Positions 34,108-42,825 of a DNA stretch of 64,000 bases are shown one piece after another. The position numbers and the translations under genes are program-made. The notes under the pieces are model-generated. The model was not told where the DNA came from, ran no database searches, and worked only from the letters and a program-made list of their open reading frames with translations. The DNA comes from Vescimonas coprocola (GTDB lineage Bacteria; Bacillota; Clostridia; Oscillospirales; Oscillospiraceae): positions 2,446,415 through 2,510,414 of the forward strand of contig NZ_AP023418.1 in assembly GCF_018408575.1 (NCBI RefSeq), given 5' to 3'. The number at the start of each line of letters is the position of its first letter. Positions within the stretch are counted from its first letter, which is position 1.

Positions 34108-35139
34108 TCACTTCCATAAAAACGGCGGATAGCCGTCCAAGTCGCCGCGGAGGCAGCGAGCCAACAGTAGCGCCTGCGCATAGGGGATCATACCCCAACT
34201 CAGCTTTTCCCCCAGATAGGGGTGGGTCAGCGTGTCCTGCTTCCGCTCCTGCCAGGTCTTCAGGAATTTCCGGCGGCCGTCATCGGACAGCAGCACCGCA
34301 CCACTGTCCTGCATCTGAAAGTCCTCCGGGCGCAGCATTCGATTGTTCACGAGGGTCAGCACGAAGCGGTCTGCCATGCAGGGCCGCAGCTCCTCCATCA
34401 GATCCAGCGCCAACGACTGCCGTCCCGGCCGGTCGCGGTGGAGGAAGCCTACATAGCTGTCCAATCCGACGCTTTCCAAGGCGTTGGCACAGTCGTGTGC
34501 CAGCAGACTGTAGGCGAAAGACAGCATGGCGTTTACCCGATCCAGCGGCGGCCGACGGCTTCGTCCGTGGAAGAAGAATGCCTCCTTCCGGCTCAGGAGC
34601 ATATGATCGAGGACGTCGAAATACGCGGTGGCGGCAGCGCCCTCTATTCCCCGCAGGGAGTCCAAGTCAGCGGCAGCCAGCACCTGTGGCAGCATGGCCC
34701 GGAGGTTGGCAGCGGCTTTTTCCAATCCGCAGTCCGCCACGCGGGGCGCATGATCCCGCAGGGTACGCTGGATGCTGGCGGCACCGTTGCTCAGCTTGCC
34801 GAAGATCATGGTGCGGGCTATCTCACAGCTGCGAGCGGGGTCGTCAGCGATACGGTACTGCTCACGGCGGAGCAGTACGTTGCCGCTGCTCTCGCCGCAG
34901 GTGCGGGCAAGGAAACGTCCGTGCGGGGAGCAGAAGGCCAGACCGATCCCGGCCTCTGCACATTTGCCCATCAGCGCAGGGGAGGCACCGGCGTAGGAGA
35001 AGCTGACGATGGCTTGCAGCGTGTGCAGCGGGTAGCGGGCGACGACGGTCTTGTCTCGGTTTGCCAGCACATTTTCCCCCTCCAGCGAGAGGTAAATGTC
35101 CTCGGAGGTGATAAATAGCGTGTTGAGAAGCTGCTTCAT
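34108..35139 (-). CDS. cas1: CRISPR-associated integrase Cas1
   Basis: A 343-residue integrase that inserts new spacers at the leader-proximal repeat. The metal-binding set is visible: Glu in LRGIEGAAATAYF (about 165), His in GFLHRDRPGRQSLALDLMEELRP (about 233), and Glu in the same stretch (about 248). The length matches I-C Cas1. Its ATG overlaps the cas4 stop by four bases (ATGA), so acquisition genes are translationally coupled. Confidence 0.97.
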   Translation of the reverse strand: MKQLLNTLFITSEDIYLSLEGENVLANRDKTVVARYPLHTLQAIVSFSYAGASPALMGKCAEAGIGLAFCSPHGRFLARTCGESSGNVLLRREQYRIADDPARSCEIARTMIFGKLSNGAASIQRTLRDHAPRVADCGLEKAAANLRAMLPQVLAAADLDSLRGIEGAAATAYFDVLDHMLLSRKEAFFFHGRSRRPPLDRVNAMLSFAYSLLAHDCANALESVGLDSYVGFLHRDRPGRQSLALDLMEELRPCMADRFVLTLVNNRMLRPEDFQMQDSGAVLLSDDGRRKFLKTWQERKQDTLTHPYLGEKLSWGMIPYAQALLLARCLRGDLDGYPPFLWK

Positions 35140-35798
35140 GGTGATTCCTCCATGGCCGCCCGGAGATACGCAGAGACGGCTCTGCTTTTCATCAGCTTGG
35201 GCAGGCACAGCTCCTTCAAGGAGCAGGCATTGCAGGATTTGGTGGGCTTGACCTTGGGGGTATAGCCCCGACGGTACAGCTCGTGCATTTCCGCCAGCAG
35301 CTCCCGCACCCCTGTGCGCAGCTCCGGGGTGAAGGAAACCCTCTCTCGCCGGCGGATCTCCCCGTAATAGAGTGCGCCCTCAGGGATGTCGCAGCAGAGC
35401 ATGGACTCCAGGCACATGGCCTGCGCACATAGCTGCAGGGTGTCGCCAGTGTCCTCGCGGGGGCGGCCCCGCTTGTACTCCACCGGGTACGGCTGCCACA
35501 GTCCCTCTTTCCCGGAGAGGGGGATCCCGACGGAGCCCCGGTGATATTCCAGTACGTCGCACTGTCCGGATACACCCAGCTCCGCGGAATAGACGCTGAC
35601 GCCACGCGTAATAAAGCGGTCGCCCCGCCGCTCCTGAAGGCCCGTGTCGTGGGCGTTTTCGTGGAGGATCGCGCCGTCAATGGTGCGGTAGTTTTCCGCC
35701 CACTGGTGCTCGATGTGGATCAGCGCCCACTGCCGCCTGCAAAACCGAAAATGCTGTAAGCCGGAGAGCTGTAGGAAGTCCTCCTCATTATATGCCAT
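35136..35798 (-). CDS. cas4: CRISPR-associated exonuclease Cas4
   Basis: A 220-residue Fe-S nuclease that selects and trims prespacers with the correct PAM. RecB-type residues are present: GQCDVLEYHR and YPVEYKRGRP. The iron-sulfur cysteines are one near residue 20 (FCRRQW) and three in CNACSLKELC near residue 192. It overlaps the end of cas7 by 11 bases and couples to cas1. Confidence 0.96.
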   Translation of the reverse strand: MAYNEEDFLQLSGLQHFRFCRRQWALIHIEHQWAENYRTIDGAILHENAHDTGLQERRGDRFITRGVSVYSAELGVSGQCDVLEYHRGSVGIPLSGKEGLWQPYPVEYKRGRPREDTGDTLQLCAQAMCLESMLCCDIPEGALYYGEIRRRERVSFTPELRTGVRELLAEMHELYRRGYTPKVKPTKSCNACSLKELCLPKLMKSRAVSAYLRAAMEESP

Positions 35799-36636
35799 CG
35801 ATCACCTCCGGCTCCAGACCCGGCAGCGCCTCCAGCGAAATCACATAGTCGTCTGCGGAGGTGGGGATGGTACCCGCGTCCCGCAGCGCGACCTTGACGG
35901 AGCGGTGGACCTTTGCGGAGGAGTACTGCCCGTCCTTGCAGCTGTGGCGCCACCAGAACAGCTTCACCACCTCCATGGAGCCGTCGGGCCGTGCGGAGGA
36001 GGCATCGTTCACAAAGAGGGTGCGCAGACATTCCTTGACCGTGTCGGCGTCCTCCTCGGAGAAGCCAGTCTTTTCCGCCAACTGGACATTGATGGAGCCC
36101 TTGATCTCGTACAGGCCGAAGCGGACAAAGTGCTTCATACCCATGGTGTCGGAGGCGCGGTTCTCGCCCTTTTCCTTCTTCTCACCATTCACGCTCTTGG
36201 TGATTTGGAGGGACTCGATCTCCACGGGGGACAGGCTGGACGCCTGATGCACGGAGACCGGCCCGCGCACACCGCAGGAGAAGCCCTTGGCATCCTTGAA
36301 GGCGAACACCTGCCCAAAGGCACGCACATCCAGCCATGTCTCGCAGGCGCGCCGGGCATATTCCTCCCGATCCTTGATGCCCTTCATGGCGGCGGAGGCC
36401 CGCTCGCTGAGGCTGCCGCAGCCGTCGCTGCACCGATCCTCCGACTGAACGAAGATGGGCTTGCCCAGATCCTGCATCCGGTTGCGGATCTTGCGCTTGA
36501 TGCACACGTCGGAGATCTCACCAAAGCCGTTCAGGTCGGTGCGGGGGCGATTGCCGTTCAGAGGGTCACCGTTGCTGTTGGCGCGGGTCACGGAGACCAG
36601 TGCCACAAAATCGATCTTGTTTTGCAAGCTGCTCAT
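35788..36636 (-). CDS. cas7: Cas7 (Csd2) backbone subunit of type I-C Cascade
   Basis: A 282-residue RAMP protein that polymerises along the spacer part of crRNA. The start NKIDFVALVSVTRANSNGDPLNGNRPRTD is the Csd2/Csh2 signature, followed by GDPLNGN-type glycine loops and SGVRGPVSV equivalents (FSCGVRGPVSVHQASSLSPV). It follows cas8c with no gap and overlaps cas4. Confidence 0.96.
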   Translation of the reverse strand: MSSLQNKIDFVALVSVTRANSNGDPLNGNRPRTDLNGFGEISDVCIKRKIRNRMQDLGKPIFVQSEDRCSDGCGSLSERASAAMKGIKDREEYARRACETWLDVRAFGQVFAFKDAKGFSCGVRGPVSVHQASSLSPVEIESLQITKSVNGEKKEKGENRASDTMGMKHFVRFGLYEIKGSINVQLAEKTGFSEEDADTVKECLRTLFVNDASSARPDGSMEVVKLFWWRHSCKDGQYSSAKVHRSVKVALRDAGTIPTSADDYVISLEALPGLEPEVIDGI

Positions 36637-38430
36637 TTATTCTTCCTCCTGACTGTTTTCGGTCTTACCGGATGTGTACAGCGCACTGCGCTGCAGATAG
36701 TACCCAAAGAGATAGGTGTCCTTCAGGGCCTCCTCCTGTTCCGCCTGCGGGAAGGAGGAAATTTCTTGGATGATCTGCTCGATGATGCGGTCGTATTTTG
36801 TTCTGGCGCCGGGCTTGAGTTTGGGGTAGTACGCCTTTTTCAACTGCTCCCAGATGATCCGGCTGGCGTAGAGTGGACGCTTTGCGAACACGGACTGCAT
36901 CCGGATCGCGTTGGGCTCTCGCTGTTCATTGGGGTCATAGGTGTCTCGCTCAAGTTTTTCAAACACGGCCAAAAGCCGTCCGTACTGATAGCTGACATCC
37001 TTCTTCTGCGGTTCCAGTGCCATGCTCCATTCCTCCTTGTACCAATCATATTTGTATTTCCGAAGCACCGCACAGGCGGTGAACAATACCGTTTCCCGCA
37101 GGGCGGTATCCATGATCTGCAGGTTGGACGCCTTGGCCGCTGCAGCACGGGCGATATCCGCCGGCATTTTGCCCCGGTCCACCCGGCAGGAGAGCAGCCG
37201 CTGTACCTGCTGGCGCATGACGCGCTCGTCCGTTTCCAGCTTTGTCTGCTTGTCGGAGATGCGCACCGTGCCGAAGGCGCAGTCTGCGATCTGCGAAAGC
37301 GAGGGTGACTGTATGCCGAAGGAGGAATGCTCCCAGCAGCAAAGTGCATCCCAGTCGTGCAGGCGCTCCAGAAAATCAGAGACCGGAAGCTCGCTGTAAT
37401 AGGTGAGGGAAAGTCGTCCGGATGTGGCGGCGTCAAAGGCGGCCACTACGGCGCCGGCGTCCCGCGGGATCGTCTCCTGCCAGCCCCGGAGAGTTTCCGA
37501 CAACGCTTTTCGATAGTCGGAGTATTTTATCTGCTTGGCGGCGCCCCGCCGCAGGAAGGCGGCCTGCGGTTTGGGGATCTCAATGCCCTGCGGATTCCAG
37601 CATAGGAAGGTGCGCCCGCCGATGAAGACACCTTGGGTCGCCGCCAACCAGTGCAGCGCGCTGTGGATCTTCTGCGATGCCTCGTAGCTCATAGTTGCAG
37701 CTTGCGAATCGTCTGTGAAGCGGCCCCGATAGGTAAAGCCACTGGTGTCGTTGGCGGAGATCAGCTTGGCGTTGGCGCACAGGTTGATGATCTTCTTGGG
37801 GTGCTGGCTGGCGGGCGGGGCGTTTTTACCGGTAACCATGCAAAATGCGGGCTTCTCAGATTTCGTGGATGCATAGTAGTCGATGAAGGCTTGGAAGAGG
37901 CTCTGATCCTGCCAGCAGGCGGGCGTCTCATTTTCCCCACCTGTCTCTACACGCCAGCGGACGATCTGCTTTTCCTTGACAGGAAAGCCTTTTTCATCCA
38001 GTGCAATCAGGCCGCGCTGAGCCATATCCGCTGCGATTGTTCCCTTTTCCACATAGCGGGCGATGGCGGAGAGCTTGGGGTGGCCGTAGGGTGATAGCTC
38101 CCAGCGGTGCAGCTGTGTCAGGTAGCTTTCGTATTTGGCGGGATACAGCGGGGAGAGAAACTGAATCTGGTCGCACAGAGGGTGTGCGCCGGGGGCTTTG
38201 CCAGTTCGCCCTGAGGAACTCTCCGTCACAGGGATGATCGTGGCGGCCTGCTCCGCCTCGACGGAACGGGCGTCCAGTAGATGACCGTCCGCATCCAGAG
38301 TGAGCTCCAGCTCTGCGTTTACGATTTGGTGCGAAACAGGAACCAGTGGCTCCTTCGCCTTGCCGTAGATACCGGCGTATTGCGACTCCATGGCACAGTA
38401 GGTGTCATAGGCTTGCTGCATCAGTCCCAT
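36637..38430 (-). CDS. cas8c: Cas8c (Csd1) large subunit of type I-C Cascade
   Basis: A 597-residue large subunit that recognises the PAM and recruits Cas3. The N-terminus MGLMQQAYDTYCAMESQYAG and internal NLCANAKLISANDTSGFTYRGRF are typical of Csd1, as is VFIGGRTFLCWNPQG. In I-C systems an internal start in this gene also gives the small subunit Cas11c; the last third would contain it, but no internal start was chosen. It abuts cas5 and cas7. Confidence 0.95.
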   Translation of the reverse strand: MGLMQQAYDTYCAMESQYAGIYGKAKEPLVPVSHQIVNAELELTLDADGHLLDARSVEAEQAATIIPVTESSSGRTGKAPGAHPLCDQIQFLSPLYPAKYESYLTQLHRWELSPYGHPKLSAIARYVEKGTIAADMAQRGLIALDEKGFPVKEKQIVRWRVETGGENETPACWQDQSLFQAFIDYYASTKSEKPAFCMVTGKNAPPASQHPKKIINLCANAKLISANDTSGFTYRGRFTDDSQAATMSYEASQKIHSALHWLAATQGVFIGGRTFLCWNPQGIEIPKPQAAFLRRGAAKQIKYSDYRKALSETLRGWQETIPRDAGAVVAAFDAATSGRLSLTYYSELPVSDFLERLHDWDALCCWEHSSFGIQSPSLSQIADCAFGTVRISDKQTKLETDERVMRQQVQRLLSCRVDRGKMPADIARAAAAKASNLQIMDTALRETVLFTACAVLRKYKYDWYKEEWSMALEPQKKDVSYQYGRLLAVFEKLERDTYDPNEQREPNAIRMQSVFAKRPLYASRIIWEQLKKAYYPKLKPGARTKYDRIIEQIIQEISSFPQAEQEEALKDTYLFGYYLQRSALYTSGKTENSQEEE

Positions 38431-39162
38431 TTACTCCACCTCCCCAAATTCCCGCAGACCGATAAAATTGCCCTCGTCGGCGGAAAAGCTCTTCATAGGC
38501 ATCTCCCGCAGAGGCTTCTGCCCCGGACAATCCTCCGGTGGGAGAAAGTGAATGACGCCGTTTTTCATGACCGGGTACCAAAACCGGGCAGTCATCCGTC
38601 CGCGGGTCTCCTCCGAGTAGGCCTCGTCCGGGTAGGTGATGCCGTGGTACATCAGCCCGAAGCCCAGCTCCGGCAGATCGTCGTAGGCGCCTGCGCCGTT
38701 TCCGAATACGCAGGGCTCTACATAGCCCTGACATTCCCGGGTACCCAGAAAAATATCACGCCGCCCGCCCTTTTCGATCATTCGGCGGGCAATGCAGTGA
38801 TGTTTGTTCTCATTTCGGTCGCCGCACAGCTCTGGGCGGTTGTCGTTCCAGTCGAAGCAGGCCCGCACCTGATACCGGCAGCTTTTCAGATAGGTGTAAT
38901 ACGCCAGATCGTTGCCGCCGCTGTATTTGATGGGGCGGATGCCTTTCACCTCGGTCTGGATCGGGTTCATGACCCGCACGTCCAGGATTCGCCAGATGAA
39001 GGTGGGCTTCCAGTATACAGAGGATAAAATGCCCTTCAGTGCCTCATAGGTGGGTACCTGATAGCTGCACTTTTCACCGCCCAGACGCATGAGAGGGTCG
39101 GAGAAGAGGGCGTAATCACCGTATACCTCAAATTCTACGATGTTGGGATGTTCTGTTTTCAA
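38431..39162 (-). CDS. cas5c: Cas5 (Cas5d) crRNA-processing subunit
   Basis: A 243-residue RAMP endoribonuclease that replaces Cas6 in subtype I-C: it cuts at the base of the repeat hairpin and holds the 5' handle. The N-terminal NIVEFEVYGDYALFSDPLMR and the mid segment KGILSSVYWKPTFIWRI are family-typical, and YKNA-like RMIEKGGRRDIFLGTREC follows. It should also process the crRNA-like RNA upstream of cas3. The stop lies just before cas8c. Confidence 0.95.
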   Translation of the reverse strand: MKTEHPNIVEFEVYGDYALFSDPLMRLGGEKCSYQVPTYEALKGILSSVYWKPTFIWRILDVRVMNPIQTEVKGIRPIKYSGGNDLAYYTYLKSCRYQVRACFDWNDNRPELCGDRNENKHHCIARRMIEKGGRRDIFLGTRECQGYVEPCVFGNGAGAYDDLPELGFGLMYHGITYPDEAYSEETRGRMTARFWYPVMKNGVIHFLPPEDCPGQKPLREMPMKSFSADEGNFIGLREFGEVE

Positions 39163-39165
39163 TCG

Positions 39166-41571
39166 CTACACCTCCTGAAAATCACGGGTACCGGCCTCCA
39201 GGGAAAAACCGGTATGTTCGTTATAAAAGCCATCGGACAACAGCAGTATGCCGCCGTCGAACAGTGAGGTCACGGCGCCGAGGCTCTCAAGCCGCTCCAG
39301 CTGATAGCGGTAGACGCTGACGCAGTAGCCCTTTGCCTCGTCAATGCAGCCGCAAATGACCGCCCAATCCTTCTGCCCGTAGACCTGAGCGGCGTTTCGC
39401 AGCGTGTTTTGCAGCTCGCGCCCTCTTCCGTAGGGTACGAGCAGGGCGCTCGTGTCCTCGTCGAATACCTGAAAAAGACTGCCTGCCAGACGAAACGCCT
39501 GCCGCAGAAGGTAGCGCTCCGCCTGCGCACAGTTGGCGTCTGCATACCGGGGGTTGTCCGCCAGCAGATGATAGAGGGAACCGTGCGCCTGGGTTTGGTC
39601 GTCCTGAAAGCCGGGCTCCATCTCTGTGTATAGCCGACGATAGTAGAACCGGATGGACTCCTCGGAGGACAGATCGTGCCGGAAAACCTCCGGCGTTTTG
39701 GAAAAGGCGTTCAGCAGCGCGGTGGTGGCGTTCTGTCCGCGCACGATGTCGTCCAGACCACGCAGCCGCTCGTCGGTACACCGGATGAGGCGGACGGGGG
39801 CGGGCTTCTTTTGCTCGGCGTGCCGGTTGCACCGCCCTGCCGCCTGCACGACACTGTCCATTCCGGCGGAGAAGCGGATCACCCGCTGGAAGGAGATGTC
39901 CACACCGGCCTCGATCACCTGCGTGGAGACGCAGACAACCCTTTGCCTGTCGGCGGAGGGCTTGTCCAGCGCGGACTGTAAGGCTTGCAGAGTCTCCCTG
40001 CGGTGCTGCATGCACATGGCGGCGGACAGATGGAAGCACCGGCAATTCTCGGTTTGCAGCGACTCGAACAGGAACGCCGCCTCCTTTTTTGTGTTGCACA
40101 CCACCAGCAGACTGTCGCACGACGACAGTACCTCCGTGACGATCTGCGAGAGCTCCTCCAGCTTGGCACATCCGGCATTTTGGATGTCGGTGCGCTTAAA
40201 GACGTCCCACAGTGCCTTTTGCTGCGGAACCAGATCGACGGGCTGGCGGTGCAGAGGATGGTCGGCTGCCTCCAGACAGGGCTGGGTGGCGGAGCACAGA
40301 ACAATGGTGGCGCCGCAGACCTCGGACAGGAAGTTGACCGCCAAATTGAACAGCGTCAGCATTTTGCCGGGAACGGTCTGCACCTCGTCGATCACAATGA
40401 CGCTGCCGCACAGCGCATGAAATCTGCGGATGGCGCTGGTCCTCCCACTGAAGCAGGTGTTCAGCAGCTGCACCAGCGTGGTGATAATGATCGGCGCCGA
40501 CCAGGAGGCGGTGAGCAGCTCCAGCTCCTGTAAGCGCTCCGGCGTCTCCTTCGGCTCGGCAAGGTTGGAGTGATGCTCTAGTATCAAAGTGTCGTCCCCT
40601 ATGTAATCGCGGATGACCTGGGCATTTTGATCCAGGATCGACAGCAGCGGTGCGGTGAAGATAATTCGAGAGCAGTTCCACTTTGCCGCGTGGGTCAATG
40701 CGAAGCGGAGACTGGCCAGCGTTTTTCCGCCGCCGGTGGGAACATTCAGGCGGTAGACACCTCCGGGCCGGGCGGCACCGGCGGCACAGGTGTCGGAGAT
40801 GGTGTGGCGCGCCAGATCAATGGGCGTTTTTCGCGGGAATGCCGCCAGCTTCTTCTCCATAAACGCCAGCCGTTCTGTCCAGATTGGCCGCATATCCTCT
40901 GGGAACACGGGCGGTTCTATCCCATCCATAAAAGCGGCGGTGTCCGTGCGATCCCCCTCGATCACGGCGGACAGGAGCATCCGAGCCAGAAGACCGATAT
41001 AAAATGCGGTCTCCCGATCCGCCTCATTGTCGTCCGCTTGGGTGGACAGAGCCGCCAGCCGATCCAGCATCGGGGCCATCTCCCGGACGGCACTGTGGAA
41101 CAAGCGCTCCAGCTCCTCCTCGTCAGCAACCTCCGCCAAAAAGCCCTGTCGGGATTCATCGTAAAAGATCCCCTCCTTGGTCTGGCGATGAAAAAAGCCA
41201 CTGTGCTGCTGGGGGTCGATACAGTCAAACAGGCCGTGATGTGAGCCAACGGCAAAGGCCAGCAGCTCTGCGGTCACGTCGGAATAGGAGAACGTACCGC
41301 AGCCGCCGTGCCAACGATCCAGCAGAAGGCGCACGCCGGCGAAGGTATGGTTGACACTGCCACGGACGGCGTTCCCGCCGCTGACAGCCTCCGAAAGGTA
41401 TTGCGCATACTCCTGTTTGTTTTTTCCGGCGTCGTGGAGCAGACCGGCCAAATAGGCGCATTTCTCCAGACCCAGCGGCCGCAGTGCGGCTGCGGCCAGC
41501 GCCGCCGTGTTCCGGCAATGCTCCTGGACGGTTTGCCGCTCTCTGGTTTCGCGGATATGGGCAGGATACAT
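39166..41571 (-). CDS. cas3: Cas3 helicase-nuclease
   Basis: An 801-residue effector recruited by Cascade to unwind and shred target DNA. The N-terminal HD nuclease shows CRNTAALA, LAGLLHDAGKNKQEY and the later VGSHHGLFD. The SF2 helicase has NVPTGGGKTLASLRFAL (Walker A), VIVIDEVQTVPGKML (motif II as DEVQ), VLCSATQPCLE (motif III) and CVSTQVIEAGVDISF (motif V). ATG 41571 has AGGA upstream; GTG 41580 is an alternative. It leads the operon cas3-cas5-cas8c-cas7-cas4-cas1-cas2. Confidence 0.96.
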   Translation of the reverse strand: MYPAHIRETRERQTVQEHCRNTAALAAAALRPLGLEKCAYLAGLLHDAGKNKQEYAQYLSEAVSGGNAVRGSVNHTFAGVRLLLDRWHGGCGTFSYSDVTAELLAFAVGSHHGLFDCIDPQQHSGFFHRQTKEGIFYDESRQGFLAEVADEEELERLFHSAVREMAPMLDRLAALSTQADDNEADRETAFYIGLLARMLLSAVIEGDRTDTAAFMDGIEPPVFPEDMRPIWTERLAFMEKKLAAFPRKTPIDLARHTISDTCAAGAARPGGVYRLNVPTGGGKTLASLRFALTHAAKWNCSRIIFTAPLLSILDQNAQVIRDYIGDDTLILEHHSNLAEPKETPERLQELELLTASWSAPIIITTLVQLLNTCFSGRTSAIRRFHALCGSVIVIDEVQTVPGKMLTLFNLAVNFLSEVCGATIVLCSATQPCLEAADHPLHRQPVDLVPQQKALWDVFKRTDIQNAGCAKLEELSQIVTEVLSSCDSLLVVCNTKKEAAFLFESLQTENCRCFHLSAAMCMQHRRETLQALQSALDKPSADRQRVVCVSTQVIEAGVDISFQRVIRFSAGMDSVVQAAGRCNRHAEQKKPAPVRLIRCTDERLRGLDDIVRGQNATTALLNAFSKTPEVFRHDLSSEESIRFYYRRLYTEMEPGFQDDQTQAHGSLYHLLADNPRYADANCAQAERYLLRQAFRLAGSLFQVFDEDTSALLVPYGRGRELQNTLRNAAQVYGQKDWAVICGCIDEAKGYCVSVYRYQLERLESLGAVTSLFDGGILLLSDGFYNEHTGFSLEAGTRDFQEV

Positions 41572-41622
41572 GGCGATCACATCCTGTCATATATTTTTTA
41601 ACGCGCATATGTTGATGCTTTA

Positions 41623-41651
41623 ACCATACCACACTCACCGAGGTTTGTAAA
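41623..41651 (-). promoter_or_regulatory. cas operon promoter
   Basis: On the minus strand TTTACA (41651-41646), a 17-base spacer and TATGGT (41628-41623), about 50 bases ahead of cas3. The putative self-target of the upstream guide RNA abuts its -35 box. Confidence 0.75.
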
Positions 41652-41654
41652 GAC

Positions 41655-41677
41655 TTCAGCAACAAGGATAAGCAACA
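41655..41677 (+). promoter_or_regulatory. Putative Cascade self-target at the cas promoter
   Basis: TTC (41655-41657, the type I-C PAM) precedes AGCAACAAGGATAAGC (41658-41673). This matches the spacer-like part of the RNA at 41744-41759 (AGCAAAAAGGAGAAGC) at 14 of 16 positions; the two mismatches are at positions 6 and 12, which are flipped out in type I crRNA-DNA hybrids. The similarity ends after position 16, so binding without cleavage is expected. Confidence 0.75.
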
Positions 41678-41684
41678 AAAAACA

Positions 41685-41712
41685 TTGACTTTTTTGTATG
41701 CTATGCCATACT
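41685..41712 (+). promoter_or_regulatory. Promoter of the crRNA-like RNA
   Basis: TTGACT (41685-41690), a 16-base spacer and CATACT (41707-41712). Transcription would begin near 41718-41721, right at the repeat-like hairpin. Confidence 0.65.
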
Positions 41713-41718
41713 GTGTGG

Positions 41719-41807
41719 GTCGGGTATTCCCGTGGATTGAAAGAGCAAAAAGGAGAAGCTGCGCAAGGCCTGGCAGGGGAACATCCCCTGCTGCGCCCTG
41801 CGCAGCT
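41719..41807 (+). ncRNA. crRNA-like guide RNA with a miniature CRISPR repeat (CreR-like)
   Basis: The RNA begins with a short hairpin CGGG-TATT-CCCG (41721-41732) followed by TGGATTGAAAG (41733-41743), which equals the 11-base 3' handle of the array repeat except for the last base. A spacer-like segment starts at 41744. A long stem-loop follows: AGCTGCGCA/TGCGCAGCT (41757-41765 with 41799-41807) enclosing GCAGGGG/CCCCTGC (41773-41779 with 41785-41791). It could stand in for a second repeat or end the transcript. The RNA is divergent from cas3. Cas-regulating crRNA-like RNAs (CreR) are known in other subtypes; its role here is inferred. Confidence 0.7.
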
Positions 41808-41899
41808 CCATTTGTCAGATATTGTAAATCTGAGAAATAGTCGGGGGTGTGGATGGTGTCATACATACCGCCTTGCGTTTACGATGCCTCCCGCGTCCC

Positions 41900-42712
41900 T
41901 CAAAGCACGATGCTGCCGGTTTCTTTGCCGTCCAGCGCAAAGTTCAGCAGCGTCCCCTTGCAGACGGCGGCGAAATACTGCGTCGCCTCAAGCTGTGCAG
42001 GGTAGTTCTTCTCAATGAGTTCCAGCGTCTCCCTCAGCTGCAGCATGGCTGCGAATTTATGTTTGCACGGCTCGCTGCAGAAGCAGTCGCAAACCAGATT
42101 TCTGATCTCGCCGTTAGCATAGTCGCACGCCAGCTCGTAAGGCCGCGATCCCTCCACAATGGCCCGCACATGGGTATTGTCCAGAAAAATGTACCGTATC
42201 CGATTGTCCGTGTAGTAATCGTGGCCGCGATCGGCAGTTGCCCTGCTGATGCTCATGGCGCTCAGATCACGCAGCAGGAAGCCGCAATCATCATTGCCGG
42301 AAACAAATATCTCATCCTCCGTGGCGGGTGACTTAAACCAGGCGATGACCTTTTCGTAAGGAAGAGTGCTGCGGTCGAACGTGACGAAGTGCGACCCGGC
42401 GAAGAAGAACTCGCCCTGTACATTTGTGTCGGACACGCTGATGACCCGCTTGTAGTCATATAGCTTGATCTTGAAATTGTACGCGACATCCACCACACGG
42501 CCACGCAGGCCCTCCAGCTTGCCCTCCACAAAAACGATATCTCCGCATTTCAGGTCAAAGGCGTCATTGTAGTAAGACAGATTCATATTCCGCGCCGGAA
42601 AATGGACGCGAACGACCGATTTTCTCGGCGTAACTGCGGGGCAAATGGAGTGCGCCTCCCCAGGTGCCTTGCGATGCTCTTCTACGGAACCATTAAAACC
42701 GATTTTGAACAT
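41900..42712 (-). CDS. SWIM zinc-finger protein
   Basis: A 270-residue protein. The SWIM motif CxC...CxH appears as LVCDCFCSEPCKHKFAAML near residue 215; this fold binds DNA or protein and is common in helicase partners and in small proteins of mobile regions. The N-terminal ~190 residues match nothing I recognise. No catalytic domain is seen. It sits upstream of the cas operon on the same strand but is separated from it by the guide-RNA unit, so a functional link to CRISPR is unproven. Confidence 0.65.
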   Translation of the reverse strand: MFKIGFNGSVEEHRKAPGEAHSICPAVTPRKSVVRVHFPARNMNLSYYNDAFDLKCGDIVFVEGKLEGLRGRVVDVAYNFKIKLYDYKRVISVSDTNVQGEFFFAGSHFVTFDRSTLPYEKVIAWFKSPATEDEIFVSGNDDCGFLLRDLSAMSISRATADRGHDYYTDNRIRYIFLDNTHVRAIVEGSRPYELACDYANGEIRNLVCDCFCSEPCKHKFAAMLQLRETLELIEKNYPAQLEATQYFAAVCKGTLLNFALDGKETGSIVL

Positions 42713-42825
42713 GTTGCTTCCTCCCTTTCCGATCTGTATCGTTCTTTACAATACCCATTCTACAGAAAGAGGTGTCCCATAAACTGGACAGTGCCCTGTG
42801 CCGGCCCCTGCCGAGTAGACAAAAC

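Noticed and set aside
34222-35118. A plus-strand frame opposite cas1
   Set aside because: Antisense to a complete Cas1; composition-driven.
41836-41857. GTCGGGGGTGTGGATGGTG as a second psi-repeat of the guide RNA
   Set aside because: It shares GTCG and GTGGAT with the repeat, but lies 92 bases after the first handle and lacks ATTGAAA. The distance does not fit a spacer.
41225-41866. A 213-codon minus-strand frame overlapping the cas3 start and the guide-RNA region
   Set aside because: It lies out of frame with cas3 and crosses the cas promoter; no domain or ribosome site.
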